In this document: positions 24,115 through 42,148 of the stretch, one piece after another
Numbering within the stretch: the first letter of the stretch is position 1
Layout: every line of letters begins with the position of its first letter
Assembly (NCBI GenBank): GCA_001949185.1
Contig: BDGG01000004.1
Coordinates: forward strand, 862,278-926,277
DNA length: 64,000 nt
Direction: 5' to 3'
Source: Ramazzottius varieornatus
Taxonomy: Eukaryota; Tardigrada; Eutardigrada; Parachela; Ramazzottiidae
Notes under the pieces: model-generated
Databases searched by the model: none
Told to the model about the DNA's origin: nothing
What the model saw: only the letters and a program-made list of their open reading frames with translations
Position numbers and translations under genes: made by a program

Positions 24115-26492
24115 GTTCTGGTCGTTTGCCGTCGTTCCAATTGAGTATGTTCATCATGATATCTGCCTATGGGCCATCAGACAAGCCGGTAAACCTCGTT
24201 GTCACACCTCCGATTATTTTGGATTGCTCCTCTGGCTTACCTGTGATCACGTACGTAAAAAGAATCCAATCAGAACTGCAAGAACCAGCATGCAGATTCC
24301 ATGCTGAGCATTTGACGAAGACAGAGGGGATGTTTTACAATCCAACAGAAGCACGTTGTTTTTTTCCCCCGATAAAGTGTAATGACGGCAATCACTCACA
24401 AGTCAGGCCTCTTTATGGATGCAGTAACGCTTCCTTCTCCTGCTGGGCCGTGGGTCCTTACGGCAAACACGCGCGACGAGCCACTTAATCAACGAACGTG
24501 TCCGCCTGGTCGCAACCCCTTCCCGCTCGTTAATTATTCCGTTGCTTCGTTCCGATATCCATCAACACACACAAGATGTTTGCTCAAAACCCCGACAAAA
24601 AAACAACACTGCGATCAGTCAGACGACCGTGTCATTCTTGACCTTTAACTGAGCCGCCCATCGGGATTCCGAATACGGCCATGTGGTACTGGAGTGACGT
24701 TCCTTCCACTAGAGCCAGCGGGAAGAAAGAAAAAACTCGAGATGAAACGAGGGGAAGTGGCCGAGCTTGTTATAAGCGGATGAGATGATTTAACTTTCAT
24801 CTGATAAAGAGGAAATCCGTCGCTGACAGCTTCATCCACTGGAGCTATCCCAGGCTCAAGCTGTAGTTGTATTGTGTCCGTAAAGAGGACGAACCAGCCT
24901 GGACGCAGTAGAGCGTACCAATGTCATACAAGGCTATTAAACGATGACGGGAACTCTGCCAACCATTGCCAAACTAACATCCAACATCCCTGATAAGTAC
25001 ACACAGCTCAGCAACACAAACATGCCGACCTGGAATTTCCACCTTCCGCCTTTGGTTAGGATCCAGATGAAGATTTAACGGCAATTTCGCTCACGATATA
25101 GGAAAACGCATTGGCGTCAGAGTTATTAGGCGGTTTGTTCTGAAGCTAATTGATACAAGTGGATACCATTACGGTAATGACATAAGCCGCATGAGCCATC
25201 CGCTAATACGCACTCCACCATCGAGGAGCCCTGTAGTGAGCCATGGCTGGCAGCAATACAGAAATAAATATGGAATATAAATCCGCCGGTTCTTTGTGAA
25301 GCTAAGTCGGTCCTTGATCACATCCACGGGCGGTGTACTCGTTATCCAAGCATAACGCGTTTAATAAGCGCTTTCTTGCAAGTGTCAATACCAGCGGGAG
25401 ATTCTTTCATTCAAGAGGAACATCTCTCATCTCCACAGATCAGATATACGTAGATGATTGATTCATGGTATTCCATACTATGGCACACTATATTCTGCCA
25501 ACACACTTTCTCCAAACAAGTTACGGTGAAATCCCACGAAAAGGTATGCAATCGAGTTGCTCCTAAAGTTGTGACTGCATGGCTGAGGGAAAAGAGGGGA
25601 AGAAAAAGGGATGTGGACCTTGGTTTATGTAGCGTGACGCCGTATGCGTGCCTCGCTCAAAAAGGCGGCGTACTGCTGTCGGCAAGAAGGGGCGGAGACG
25701 TTAATCTTCCTTTGCGGAGCCGGAAGCTTGCAGAGACCTCGAATACGCTAGGGTACATCGGTAGACGCATTTTCGTCTTAGGTCCCTCTGCGTAGTGTTA
25801 CGAGTCTGGTTGCTCTGCGTTGTTCTTTCCGGGCTACAAATGCCTGAGATCTTCAAGAAGGGACGATGGGACGTTATGGTGAAAAGGAACAGTCAAATGG
25901 CATATCCTGAGCTGGGGTGACAAGTTGCGCCAGAATGAAGCTCATTGTAGGGCAAACGTGATTCTGCACAGAGTATTGTATGTACTACGTACTCACAGGG
26001 TAATTTGAATCCAGCTCGACTCCTCAGTAGCACTGGGGTATCGGTGCACGAGCGTACAGTACTCAAAATCCCAAACAACACGTTGTACCCTACAGGTCCC
26101 ACTCCAGAGTTATGGTTGCAACAGAAACAAAAGAAAGATCTGGAGTCCGGAGACGTTAATTGCGTTGAGCCGCTTTCGACACCGGCGGTTTTCTGCCTCA
26201 CTTCCTTCTCAGGTTTTAAGTTCTAGACTCCGCGGCACAGGCCAGCGGATCCGGAACGGCACAAACCATCCGCATTGCGGAGACCCGGCTGGGTTCCTTT
26301 CGTCTGAGGTGAGAGGTATACCGAGACGTGAACGAGTGTACAGGTCGCCTCTCCTGGGGATTCGTATCGTCGCACTGGCAAGTTCTAGTTCAGGAAAACT
26401 ACAAACAAGTCCGCCAATTTTGTGACTGACCCGGTCATTCATTTCGATTCCAGAGACTTCCTGCTGCGCATGTTAATGAGAGGTCCGCATGT

Positions 26493-26542
26493 CTTGGTAC
26501 AGTACATGTACCCGCAGTCCAGGGTACATGTACTGTACCAAG
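26493..26542. repeat. Perfect 21-bp inverted repeat with 8-base loop
   Basis: CTTGGTACAGTACATGTACC plus C (26493-26513) is matched exactly by 26522-26542. The loop is GCAGTCCA. It is a strong hairpin of about 50 bases in otherwise unassigned sequence. No larger precursor structure is obvious. Confidence 0.75.
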
Positions 26543-29500
26543 AAACGAATCCGTAAGCAGTAAATTCGGGACTTGGGAGACATATGCATCCTTGCACAAA
26601 CAAAGTGCAGGATGACTCGTCTTGGACTTGCATGCATAATTTTCTTTCTCCGACAATCAGCTGATGTTATGCTGAGTGGACTCTTAAGGGATCGCAATCA
26701 CAATTGGAAGATACATCAAGTGATTAGCTCAGTTAAGCCAATAATCAGAAGAAACCAGCACATTCCTCCAAAACATCTCGAATTTACATACTGCAGCATC
26801 CAACATCAAGCTTACACTACAATCCCACCCAATTCCGTCGTGAAAACTCAAGAATATTTCTCTTTGAAAGAGCAGTTGGCCAACAATTACTTCTGGTTTC
26901 TTGTACTTCCGGCTTGCTTTACTAATTCGATTTCTTGGACCGGTTTTTTGCAGCTGCCCCACGTTCAACACTTCACTCAGGATTCCACATGCAACTTCTA
27001 TTCCAACACTCAGCCTCGTAGTAGTTCGAATCTACGAGCTTTCATCATAAAAAGATCCATGATACTTGACTGCTTAAGTTGAAAGCCGCGAGTTCGGGCT
27101 CGAGATTTTCGAACCATGCGGTACGTGGTTGTGAAGCCCACACTGAAAGAAATAGAATTTCTACTCCATAGGCTATACTCGCTCGCAAAAATTGGGACGA
27201 CATCAAAGAGCACTCAAAGACGCGTTACCATTATAAGCAAGAACAGATCCGGAAAGGAAACATTATATCGTCACATACACAGACTTCCCATACGCCACTG
27301 TTCGGAGCTACATACGTATTATCCCAAGTGAAAGGCGATCAAACACGCTGAAAGTCACTTTAGGTGCGATTCCGACTTTATAATTAGACCGCCAAAGTGA
27401 TTAGAGGCTGAGCAACGGGTGCGCCTCTCAGCATCCGCTCGCTGAACAGATCGATGCGGTATAGATAGTATCATGGTCGCCGCCCCGGCGCCGCGACCCT
27501 CCTTCCCGAGTCACGGCCGCAGTTGGATGCAGTCAGAAGATGGCTCCCAAAGGTGTTTTTCACGCCAGCTAAGTGAAGCGCAAACGCATGTCAACTGGCC
27601 AGCTCGCCATCCACTTCCTTGTGCGAAGGGTTTGGATATCTGGGAGCGAAAGTCTGACGAGCAAACAGAAGTATGACGGCAAGAAAATTTATTGACGGGA
27701 AATGGAGACACTGTTTTACAGGATCGTGCGCCTCTTGGATAGAAACAGGAGTACTTCGGTCACGAGAGGCCTTCTTTCGGGGAAATCATTCTGAAGCCTT
27801 TAGACGCAGTAAAAGGTTACCGTACCGGCATGGAGACAGCTGGCAGGAGTCAGTCGCGCGAGTTCTAACAATGTCTGTGAACCCGAAACTTCAGTTTTCT
27901 GTGGTAAGTGATGGCTCTTCTGCACAGTTCCTGGGGAAACTGAAGAGCTCGTGAGCATCTGTTGTGATGGTACCGTCTCGATTTCTCAGTTTCTCCACGT
28001 GTTCTGTCCCACCGGTGGTAATCGCAAGGACCAAATGGGCAACATAAGAGGCGCCCAAAGCATTTTGCGCGCTAATTGGTGCAGTATAATGTAAGCCTTT
28101 GAAGGATCGAAAATTTCGCTGGTTCGTTGACCAGATGGGGACGCTAGCTTCCGTTCAAAACATGACAGGTGCCAAATTACAGAACATAAAATCTTACCGT
28201 AAAAACTGTAGGCATTTCCGATGGCATGCAGCAGATTTAGGTGGTCCAAGGGTTTCCTGTGCCTGAGAGTGGGTTTGAGTAGATCATAGAAACGATAAAC
28301 ATGATTGCGCAATGAAAAAACCAGTATGCTGGGATTAAGCCTGCAAAAGGTTCCATCATTCATTCGAAAGAGCATATGAACCGCTCTAGGTACAGGTTAG
28401 TTGCACTTGCAGATTGTGTTAAATCCAGACTAACAGTTTGCGAACCTCAGGGTCTCGATGGTCTTCCAGGTTCATACAGTAGTAGAAATTTGATCCTGGA
28501 TAGCAGCAGCAAGGGCACAAAAATGAAACGCAACTGGTTCCGGAACCATTCAGTTCGGCGGGGCTGTAGAGAAACCAAGTTATATTGTACACAGGCCCCG
28601 GCACTTCCGGGTCGGATCCCCGCTACCGGCTCACGATTTCAACATATCCAGAATTATCTGTCCCTGCACAGTAGTACCGGATAATGTACCAGCAACATGA
28701 GACGACGGTATCTGGCCGTTTTGTAGACGCCAAAAGTATCCTCCAGACGACACGTCCAGGTTACAAATCAAACATTGAGGGGAGCATTAGGTGCGGCATT
28801 CGTGCTCAAGAACTCTGCCGCCGGCCCATCTCCACGACATTAAGCGAATCAATCCAGTAGAATTACAGAGCCATCAATTGCATTCCATATGCACCGACCA
28901 AGTTCATTTCCGGGCCAACATCAATTTACAGCGCAAAACTCCCAGCTAGTATGAGGCCATATGCACATCCATTAAAAACCCAAATGGAAATGCGGGGTCC
29001 ACACGGCAACGGAGCCACTGAAGCGTTACCTCCGCTTTATTTTGTGGGGATGGGCACAAACACTCTACTACTTGACTGTATCACAAGAGTCCAGAGTGCA
29101 CTGTCCCACAACGCGTCCAGCTATCAATTACGTCTGCCAAACTCCTGATTAAACCGACTCAAACTATTACAAAGGAGTGTATTCAGACATGCCACAACGG
29201 TTTCATGTGGATGGGGAACCTCGTCTCGTGACGGAGATCAAATGTCTCGTAATCTTGTTAAGTCCATCTTGTATGGGTGTGTTGATAGTTTACGCTGCAC
29301 TGTGTATTTTGAGAAACATTTCCACGACTGCAAAGAATAGATAGCGGCATTAATGCAATTGCCAGCTTCGTGGACCCGAATCTGGCATCGTCATGGGATG
29401 GCCAACTAATTTAATCAAGCCGCTTAGGCCTTCGTCGTCGTGACACCATTCAAGTTTTAACAACCTAACGGCCACATTAGTCTGGATCTCGAACAAAGTT

Positions 29501-31103
29501 TACTTTTCGTGCGTTTATAAAAATACGTGATTGCCCATTTTGAAAGGCAACTCCCGGCTGGGGTATGAGATGATACAGGGTGACTACGCAAACTTGCTAC
29601 CACCTCTTAACAATTATGGCGCTCTTGGCTGAGTGTATGTTCGTCCCCCTAACTATTTTTCCTTACTATGACATCCCTTTTGCTACCATTTAAAAATGAA
29701 TTGGTCTGGAAGAACGTCTGCAGGAAGCCCGGATTTGATCAGGGATCAGGGTAGGTGCAACCGCGGAACTGCTCCGGCCGGAACTTTTCGCTGTTTCTTC
29801 CTCGGGGAGAAGATCTTTTTCCACCCAGTTGCAGTCTTAATTGAAAGCTGCCGACCGCAAACCCTTTAGTGGTAGTACAGCGACCAATAAAAACATTGTG
29901 GTCCATTGTACCACTTGTTGATTCACTGATACAGCAAAGTTTGCAAAATCGTGCAAAAACAACGGGTGGTCGTCTAAAAACGAGATTTCTCGAGATGATC
30001 TGAATTGTTTTCCGGAAAGTAAAAACATGAAAGCGTAGCCAAATCTATGAGCTATTTGAATCACAAACTGTCTGAGACAGACTGCGCGAGATCAGAGTGC
30101 CGGAACACCTTTCAGAAAAAAAAGGTTCGTCTGAATCAACAACTTTTTCAAATTTTGAGGGAACTTCGAGAAATTTTCTTCAGTTTCCAGAAAAGATCTT
30201 GCATCTCGGATAGTGACTAAACATTAGCTCAAGGACTCAGCCACACGAAAAGCGGTTGTAAGTATGAACTCTTGATTTAGAACACACTTTGCAATTTTTT
30301 CCACGGTGAGGCGTTCCCCGGCAAAATGGTCAAATTCGACGATATTAATTCATTTCCAAAGTTATTTTGACTTTCTTGCGATCTATTCTATTTTTCGATG
30401 AGTACCTAGGTAGTTATGCCCAGGCTGAAATCAAATTGCGGATGGATTCTCAAACAGGGAGTTTCAGACAACGTTTTTCATTCGTGGCGAGAAGTCTTCC
30501 TCACCGGAAGTCATGCCAATCAACTTTTTCCAACCCTGGTCTTAGTGCCTGCAATTGAACTATGTCTCTGTGACAAGAGCTTGAAAATTTGAACGAAATA
30601 TGTGAAGGACCGAAAGGAGAACCAGCACTTTGAATTTCTTCTGCGCTGAAGTTCCAAGTGGTAGCAAGTTGGCATACTCACCCTGTATACGAACGGTTTT
30701 CGGCGATCGATGTGCATTCCATCACCAAGCTTCCAACCGTACTCGTTCACAGCACATCAGCACAGTTACACCAAACTAGAATGAGAAAAACAGCAGATGT
30801 TTCGTTTGGAACGACAAACAAGTAAAACACTAAAACTAAACGTGGAAGTGGTAGTGGAAAAGATAAAACATGAAAACACTGTGACTCTTCAGCCTTTGGC
30901 AACCCAGACGGAGCTACTCTGTTCGAAGAGAGCAAACAGTGACATTTGGCACTACGGCGAGATAGCGTACCCCACCAAGAAAAATATGAATACTAAAACA
31001 GTACAGAGGTAATGCCACATTCAAAACTGTAACTATCAATCTTGACACCTTATGACCTCAATAAAAAGGGAATAGCGCTGCAAGCGTTGCGGTCCCGCCC
31101 AGC

Positions 31104-32949
31104 CTACCACGCCTGGTTAGGGTATCGGGGAGAAGAGGTAGTTCCCCGACGTGCGTCTTCTTCGCGTTCTAGCTGGTACCTGGACACGGCTTCTCGCTGG
31201 GCATTTCGTTTCCAAACGGAATGTGCGGCTGCTTCGCCATACTGCTGCAGGCATCCTTCACAACTCCATGGACCATCAGGAGTATCGTCCAGCGGCGGAC
31301 GCAGACAGTACATGTGGTAACCTCGGTCACAGTCGTCACAGAACAGCAGCTTTTCCTACGGCGAATAAAAATGGTTTCTAAGTCCCAGACGGAATATCGA
31401 GAATCCTCAAACAAAGAAAAGTACCCCAAAAAGCGAAAAAACAACAGGACTTACGTCATTTCCGGCTTGGTTGCAGATTGAGCAAGTCTTGCATTCAATG
31501 CATTTCCACGGATAGCGGCAAGTCGATTCCCGTTGGTTCCTCGAGAAGTTGAGACAGGTCGGATGCGCTGAAACGAAAGACCTCGTCGAAGCTCACGCAA
31601 CCTAAGCAAAAGTAGTACAGGAGGTGAAGGTACCAGAATGACCGCAGCTGGTACAAGTAATGAGTTTTTCGCCCTTGGGTCCTGGTCGTCCACTAGCGTT
31701 CTCCACCTCACAGACATCGCACAGGAGGATTCGTCCTTCACGATCTCGATTAGTTTCTCGAGCGATCGGAGGAGGTATGGGCAGGCTAGGTGGCATGGCT
31801 GCGCGCGGGAACGGAGAGTTTAGAGGGTTGCTGTTTACACTGCTGCCAGAGAATGCTTTGCTTGGAGAAGCTGCCCCATTCGGATGTTCTTTGGATACGT
31901 GGTATGTCAGACCCGGTCTCGTTTTGTACGTCATGTCGCAATCTGAAAAACCAAACAACGAGAAGTATTGGTTGCATCACCATAAATTCTCTCATAAAAA
32001 AGCAACGACACGGAAGCTACTTACGTTTACAATGGAAAGGCTTCTCAGTTCCCGTATGTACCGTGTAATCGATATCCTTCCTCGCTCTTCCCGCCTGCAA
32101 AATCATACCAGTTATCCGTCAGCAAGTCAAAATAATTACCAGAAGTCATTCCATTCCACGTAAAAATATGAATGTGATAGTCGAGCAGAATATGGAACTG
32201 ATGTAGAGGCTCTTATCAGAAAGCCAGACCATCTTGTGCTCTCATCAACTGGCGCATAAACATTTTCATCTTACGTCACGCATGACCTCACTGCGGCCAG
32301 GTGGTAAACTATCACAGTACGCACAATGAACACAACCTGATGTGACAGTCACAAAGCCACTTACTTTGGATATTGGTTTCGAGGCTTCGGTAGCTTTCTT
32401 ACGTGCGGATCGCGGAACATATTCATCTTCTTCATCGTCTTCGGACTCCGGCAGTTCTTTTTCCTCATGCTTCCTTGAGCTAGACAAGATGCTTTCTTGT
32501 GGAATCTCAAGCGGTGCGGGCATCGCTGAGCTGGCAATGGCGTCTTCGAACAACTCAACAGCTGGATTCTGCAGCACACGATCGATGTGTGAAGTGGATG
32601 CTTGATTACTTGATGATTCTTCTGTCTTGACGGATGGCTGTCCATCTACGCCCTGGCTTGCTGGAACATTTTCGGTGCTTACAGCTGGAGTAGCAGATCG
32701 CTCGACAGGAGCAGGAGGTGGTCGAGTCTTTATCTTCCACGGGCGAGTTGGGTAGACGTAGACCTGGCCTGGTTCTTGTCCAGGACAACGTTCTTTGGCT
32801 TGGTACGTCTGGCGTCCATCAGCGTACAGCAGGCCTGTCGAGGAGACAAAGTATGGTATGCGTGAGCGACGGGCGGACAACAGACGTGAGTTGAACTTGG
32901 ATACGCTTTCAAGAAGCTCGTGATAGGACATGAATGTCTTCTCGGCCAT
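31104..32949 (-). CDS. DPF2: DPF/d4-family double PHD finger protein (BAF chromatin-remodelling subunit)
   Basis: Reads acylated histone H3 tails and belongs to the BAF (SWI/SNF) complex in the nucleus. Exons 32365-32949, 32025-32094, 31634-31942, 31455-31567 and 31104-31355 join in phase to 442 residues; human DPF2 has 391. The N-terminal Requiem domain shows [16 protein letters not shown] and [12 protein letters not shown]. An acidic Ser/Glu-rich linker ends [17 protein letters not shown] single C2H2 finger ([20 protein letters not shown]) follows, then two PHD fingers: [11 protein letters not shown] and [15 protein letters not shown], then [10 protein letters not shown] and [20 protein letters not shown]. 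The chosen start (AAAATGG, 32949) comes just after a strong acceptor at about 32981 (TTTTCTTCCAG), implying a non-coding first exon. The order Requiem, C2H2, PHD, PHD is diagnostic of the family; which vertebrate DPF it equals cannot be said. Confidence 0.92.
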
Positions 32950-33601
32950 TTTTCTGGACTTTGACGAATGGATTTGAAACTGGAAGAAAACAAAAAGTCT
33001 TCGAGGCGAAAATCTGAGTGTCTGGAAGCTTGCAATCAAACCCAATCAACTGCTTTCGTTGATTCCACAGGACGGCTCACCACAAATCGACCAAGACCCG
33101 GAAGTCATCTGGTTTCGGACGTCCAACGTACTGACCCATGTTCGTACACCGACTGCTGACTTAATGAGCTTTCGGGAATTTAACCCAAGCAGAACCTGTT
33201 CTGCTGTATCATGATGAAATTCATTTCCGGTACGTGTATGCCTATCGCTGTCGGTGAGATTCCGAACTACAGGTGACTTCCGGGATGCCTTTGGAGTTCT
33301 CCGTCGAAGCATCCGGCAACTCCTTCACACATTGCCAAATACTCCCATTGTAAACATTCTTCGTTTGTGGGGACTTGAATTCTAGAAAATATTAGAAGTA
33401 AACTCGCGTCAGACAATATATTTTTGGGAACAGCGGAAGTTCCGTACAGTATTTTCGCACAACTTTCTTGTTTATTACTGGTTCGGGCATTGTGTTACTT
33501 CATCGGGGAACCACGTGGGCAGATAACTGGAGAACGTTCCTACTCTGTAAGGCGTGTAGCCAATTTCCGGAACAAGAAAGTCGCATCAGGAGACGTCCCA
33601 T
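32950..33601. other. Divergent upstream region between DPF (minus) and small peptide gene (plus)
   Basis: It probably holds the DPF 5' leader exon and both promoters. Nothing else is recognisable. A GACGTC word lies at 33592-33597, just upstream of the peptide-gene promoter. Confidence 0.4.
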
Positions 33602-33640
33602 CTCCTCGGGAACGTGAACGGTATATAAGCTCCCGAGGAG
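33602..33640 (+). promoter_or_regulatory. TATA box framed by a perfect 10-bp inverted repeat
   Basis: TATATAAG lies at 33622-33629. CTCCTCGGGA (33602-33611) and TCCCGAGGAG (33631-33640) flank it as a perfect inverted repeat. The predicted start codon is about 105 bases beyond the TATA box, leaving room for a leader of roughly 75-80 bases. The arrangement fits a strongly regulated, tissue-specific promoter; that use is inferred. Confidence 0.65.
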
Positions 33641-33732
33641 TGGATTGTGATTTCCTCAGATCGTCTTTTCTCACCTTCCGTCACAATTGTTTTGTTTTCG
33701 TGCAAGCCGTTCCCTTTTCTATCCTTTAAAAA

Positions 33733-34086
33733 ATGGCGTCGATGTTAGCTGTTGCTATCCTTCTTTTCGGCAGTACCACCTTTTGTAGCTGCAGGCCGAT
33801 GTCAGCGACCTTAGACGAAGGTCTTTCGTCTTCGAGTCTCGAATCCTCTCTCATGTCCGAACGCACTCCAGTGACATTTCTTTCTCAAGACTACGGAAGA
33901 CGGATAGCAGCTGTTAAGACCTGTAGAACGAACCGACGTGCTCCATGAGATTCCTGTACACGAACGAATCATTTTTACTTGAAATGTATGGTGTCTTCAG
34001 CAGACCAGGAACTAAAGGACCTACTACAGGTCTACACCAACCTAGTCAAGAGCACGGTGGGAAAGGAGAGACCCAACGACGAATGA
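33733..34086 (+). CDS. Small secreted peptide precursor, candidate amidated neuropeptide (91 aa)
   Basis: Two exons, 33733-33922 and 34001-34086, split by a 78-bp intron (donor T/GTAGAA, acceptor CTTCAG/CAG). The join restores an open frame to a TGA at 34084. The product begins with a signal peptide (MASMLAVAILLFGSTTFCSC). The middle is Ser-rich. Residues 44-57 read RTPVTFLSQDYGRR: a dibasic site preceded by Gly, the usual signal for cleavage and C-terminal amidation, which would give a peptide ending in QDY-amide. The tail after the site is hydrophilic and helical-looking (SDQELKDLLQVYTNLV). The ATG context and the TATA box about 105 bases upstream support a real gene. I recognise no family; the motif loosely recalls RYamide-type peptides but has Asp where they have Arg. 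The start is fairly secure, the splice less so. Confidence 0.55.
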
Positions 34087-35523
34087 ATCCCCATTAGTCG
34101 TCTGATACAGGCCGAAGAGTGATAATTATGGTCCGAAAGGGGTGACGTACAGCATAATAACAAGCACCGTCCGACTTGACGAACCTCGATGGCCAAAGGT
34201 CAAACTAATAACTCCTCTTCGAACCTGCACCACAAAATTATCTTTACTCGAGAATTTTCTTACTCAAGAATAGAGCAATATTTATCTGTGTGGTACTTGA
34301 CTGCGGTATGCGATCTTTTTAGAAGAGCCGGCCTGATGGGGTTTCTTGCAGTCGTAGTCTGCTCGCGCTTGTTGGCGTTTGGTTCACCCCTTGGTTTGTG
34401 GAGTTTTGTTCCCGAATGCGCCAAAGCTTCACGCGACATGTTGATAGTTCTGGTCGGTTAGAACTATAAACTGTGAACGCCGCTACCGTTTTTCGCTTTC
34501 TGAGGTACCCGCGTCAACACGCGAGAACTAAACTGCAAGTTCCACAACGCCCTTCGTTATCAGTAAACAGAAGTGATTCAATATTATGTATGCGATATTG
34601 TTTACGAGCCATGCTGTACGGTTTGTACCTAAAGCGTTGCTGATAGCCGAGACTCGCGGCTATCACGATGGAGTTACTGTACCATTCCATTCCGCAAATA
34701 TTGCGATATGAATATAGTCTAGTCGGCGAGGTGCCATTTGACCGTAAAACCGGTTACAGGTACGACGGCCACATGCACCCTCTACTCTTAAGTACAGTGG
34801 CCTAGAGTACATTCCAAATGTAGGTTGTAAAGATAGGCTACTCTCTCTCTCTCTCTGTTCTTTGTGGTCATACGGACGGACAAATTTCAACAGCCACTGA
34901 CCAGCACGAGCTGCGAGACCGTAAAGGTATACCGTATCCCCCAAGGTAACCAAGCAGAGGCTCTTCAGCCTTCAGATTCATCAATGCCACGCTGATCTCA
35001 CATTCGAACTACGCTCTGATATAATGTCCGTAGTTGTATTACTGTATTTATGTACACAGTTTCATAGTGCATACCTCATTGAACCGTGAATTTGAAGCCA
35101 GCAGGAAAGCAAAGCGCTTCTATCAGCACATTCCTCAGATTGCCTCTTTGCCTTTTGGCCGTCCATATGTGTCCCTCTCTTTGGACGGAATAACACTCCA
35201 ACCTACATCATTAAATTTTATTTTACGGACTTTATTGCGTTTAAAAAGCCGTGTGAATCTTCGAGAAGTTTTATTTGATACCTACATCGACGAATCTCAC
35301 CTACGGACAATTTTCATGACCAGCGCGTCTCGATCGCAGCCTTGGAACAATGTGATCCATAACGCGTTGCCTCACCTGTTCAACAGAAAATCGATATTTT
35401 GTCAGTCATGCCAATCCTTGCAGTTTTACCTCTAGATCTGGGCAAAGGCTATCCGTCATTTTAGACAAGGTGGGTTCTCTTACTATGCATCCGTTCTGCG
35501 AGGAGGCCTGAAAAGATTCGAAA
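34087..35523. other. Intergenic stretch, peptide gene to crumbs
   Basis: No gene supported. It contains a (CT)8 microsatellite at 34841-34856. The crumbs promoter should be at the right end; I see no clear TATA box there. Confidence 0.45.
34841..34856. repeat. (CT)8 microsatellite
   Basis: Eight uninterrupted CT units. Confidence 0.9.
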
Positions 35524-41574
<6,051 letters not shown>

Positions 41575-42148
41575 AGTGACTTCAGATTGTGCTTTTCTTG
41601 TTACCAATACCGTTTTGATCTCAAGCCCGTTTGTGCTTATCTTAATGTTAGGCGGTTGTATGTATTTTTATTATGGACTTCCCTGTTGTCTTTTTAGCTT
41701 TCTCCCTGGACCAAATTTTGCACGTTTTAACTTTTATTCATCACTCGCCAACAAAGGCAGCTGGGTTTCGAATACATTGTTGTGCGGGAAATGCTCATTT
41801 CCCCAGTTAAAACTACCGAAGAAAAACCATGCACAACAGAGAAGCGTAAAATCAGATCTTAGAGAAACCGTTCAACGCTTGACAGATAAAAAAACTGAGA
41901 AAAATGCAAACAAATGAAACTTTGGCACGTAACGAAAGAGAGTGCGTTTTCCAACTGTAGTATCGATAAGAAATGAAACAATATCCCGGATGCAAACGAA
42001 AAGAAAAAGGATACTGGGACTTTGGTGTAAGATTCTAGAGTTTGAGAGGAAAAAATAACTGAACTGACAAAAAAGAGAGAATCCCTAAGGTTGTGTGTCA
42101 ATTCTTCGTTTTCACCTGAATATCGCAGAAACCATCCTGTGCAATTAA
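41575..42148. other. Tail-to-tail spacer between crumbs and KCTD5
   Basis: AT-rich sequence that should hold both 3' UTRs. I see no unambiguous AATAAA signal on the plus strand and no other feature. Confidence 0.5.

Larger units (their letters stand above)
20976..31103. other. Gene-poor 10-kb stretch
   Basis: I find no recognisable protein domain or RNA gene. Contents I can name: palindromic repeats at 23102-23200 and 24045-24114, a perfect hairpin at 26493-26542, and a TATATAA at 22050 not tied to a convincing gene. The longest open frame is about 169 codons (26573-27082, plus) and has no domain I know. It could be intergenic sequence, 5' exons of flanking genes, or fast-evolving genes I cannot see. 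Confidence 0.4.

Noticed and set aside
26573-27082. Open frame of 169 codons on the plus strand
   Set aside because: No domain, signal or repeat is recognisable and no splice partners are evident; in 13 kb read in six frames one frame of this size can occur by chance.
28586-28625. tRNA-like B-box word near GGGTCGGATCCCC
   Set aside because: No acceptor stem or A box is found at the required distance upstream.
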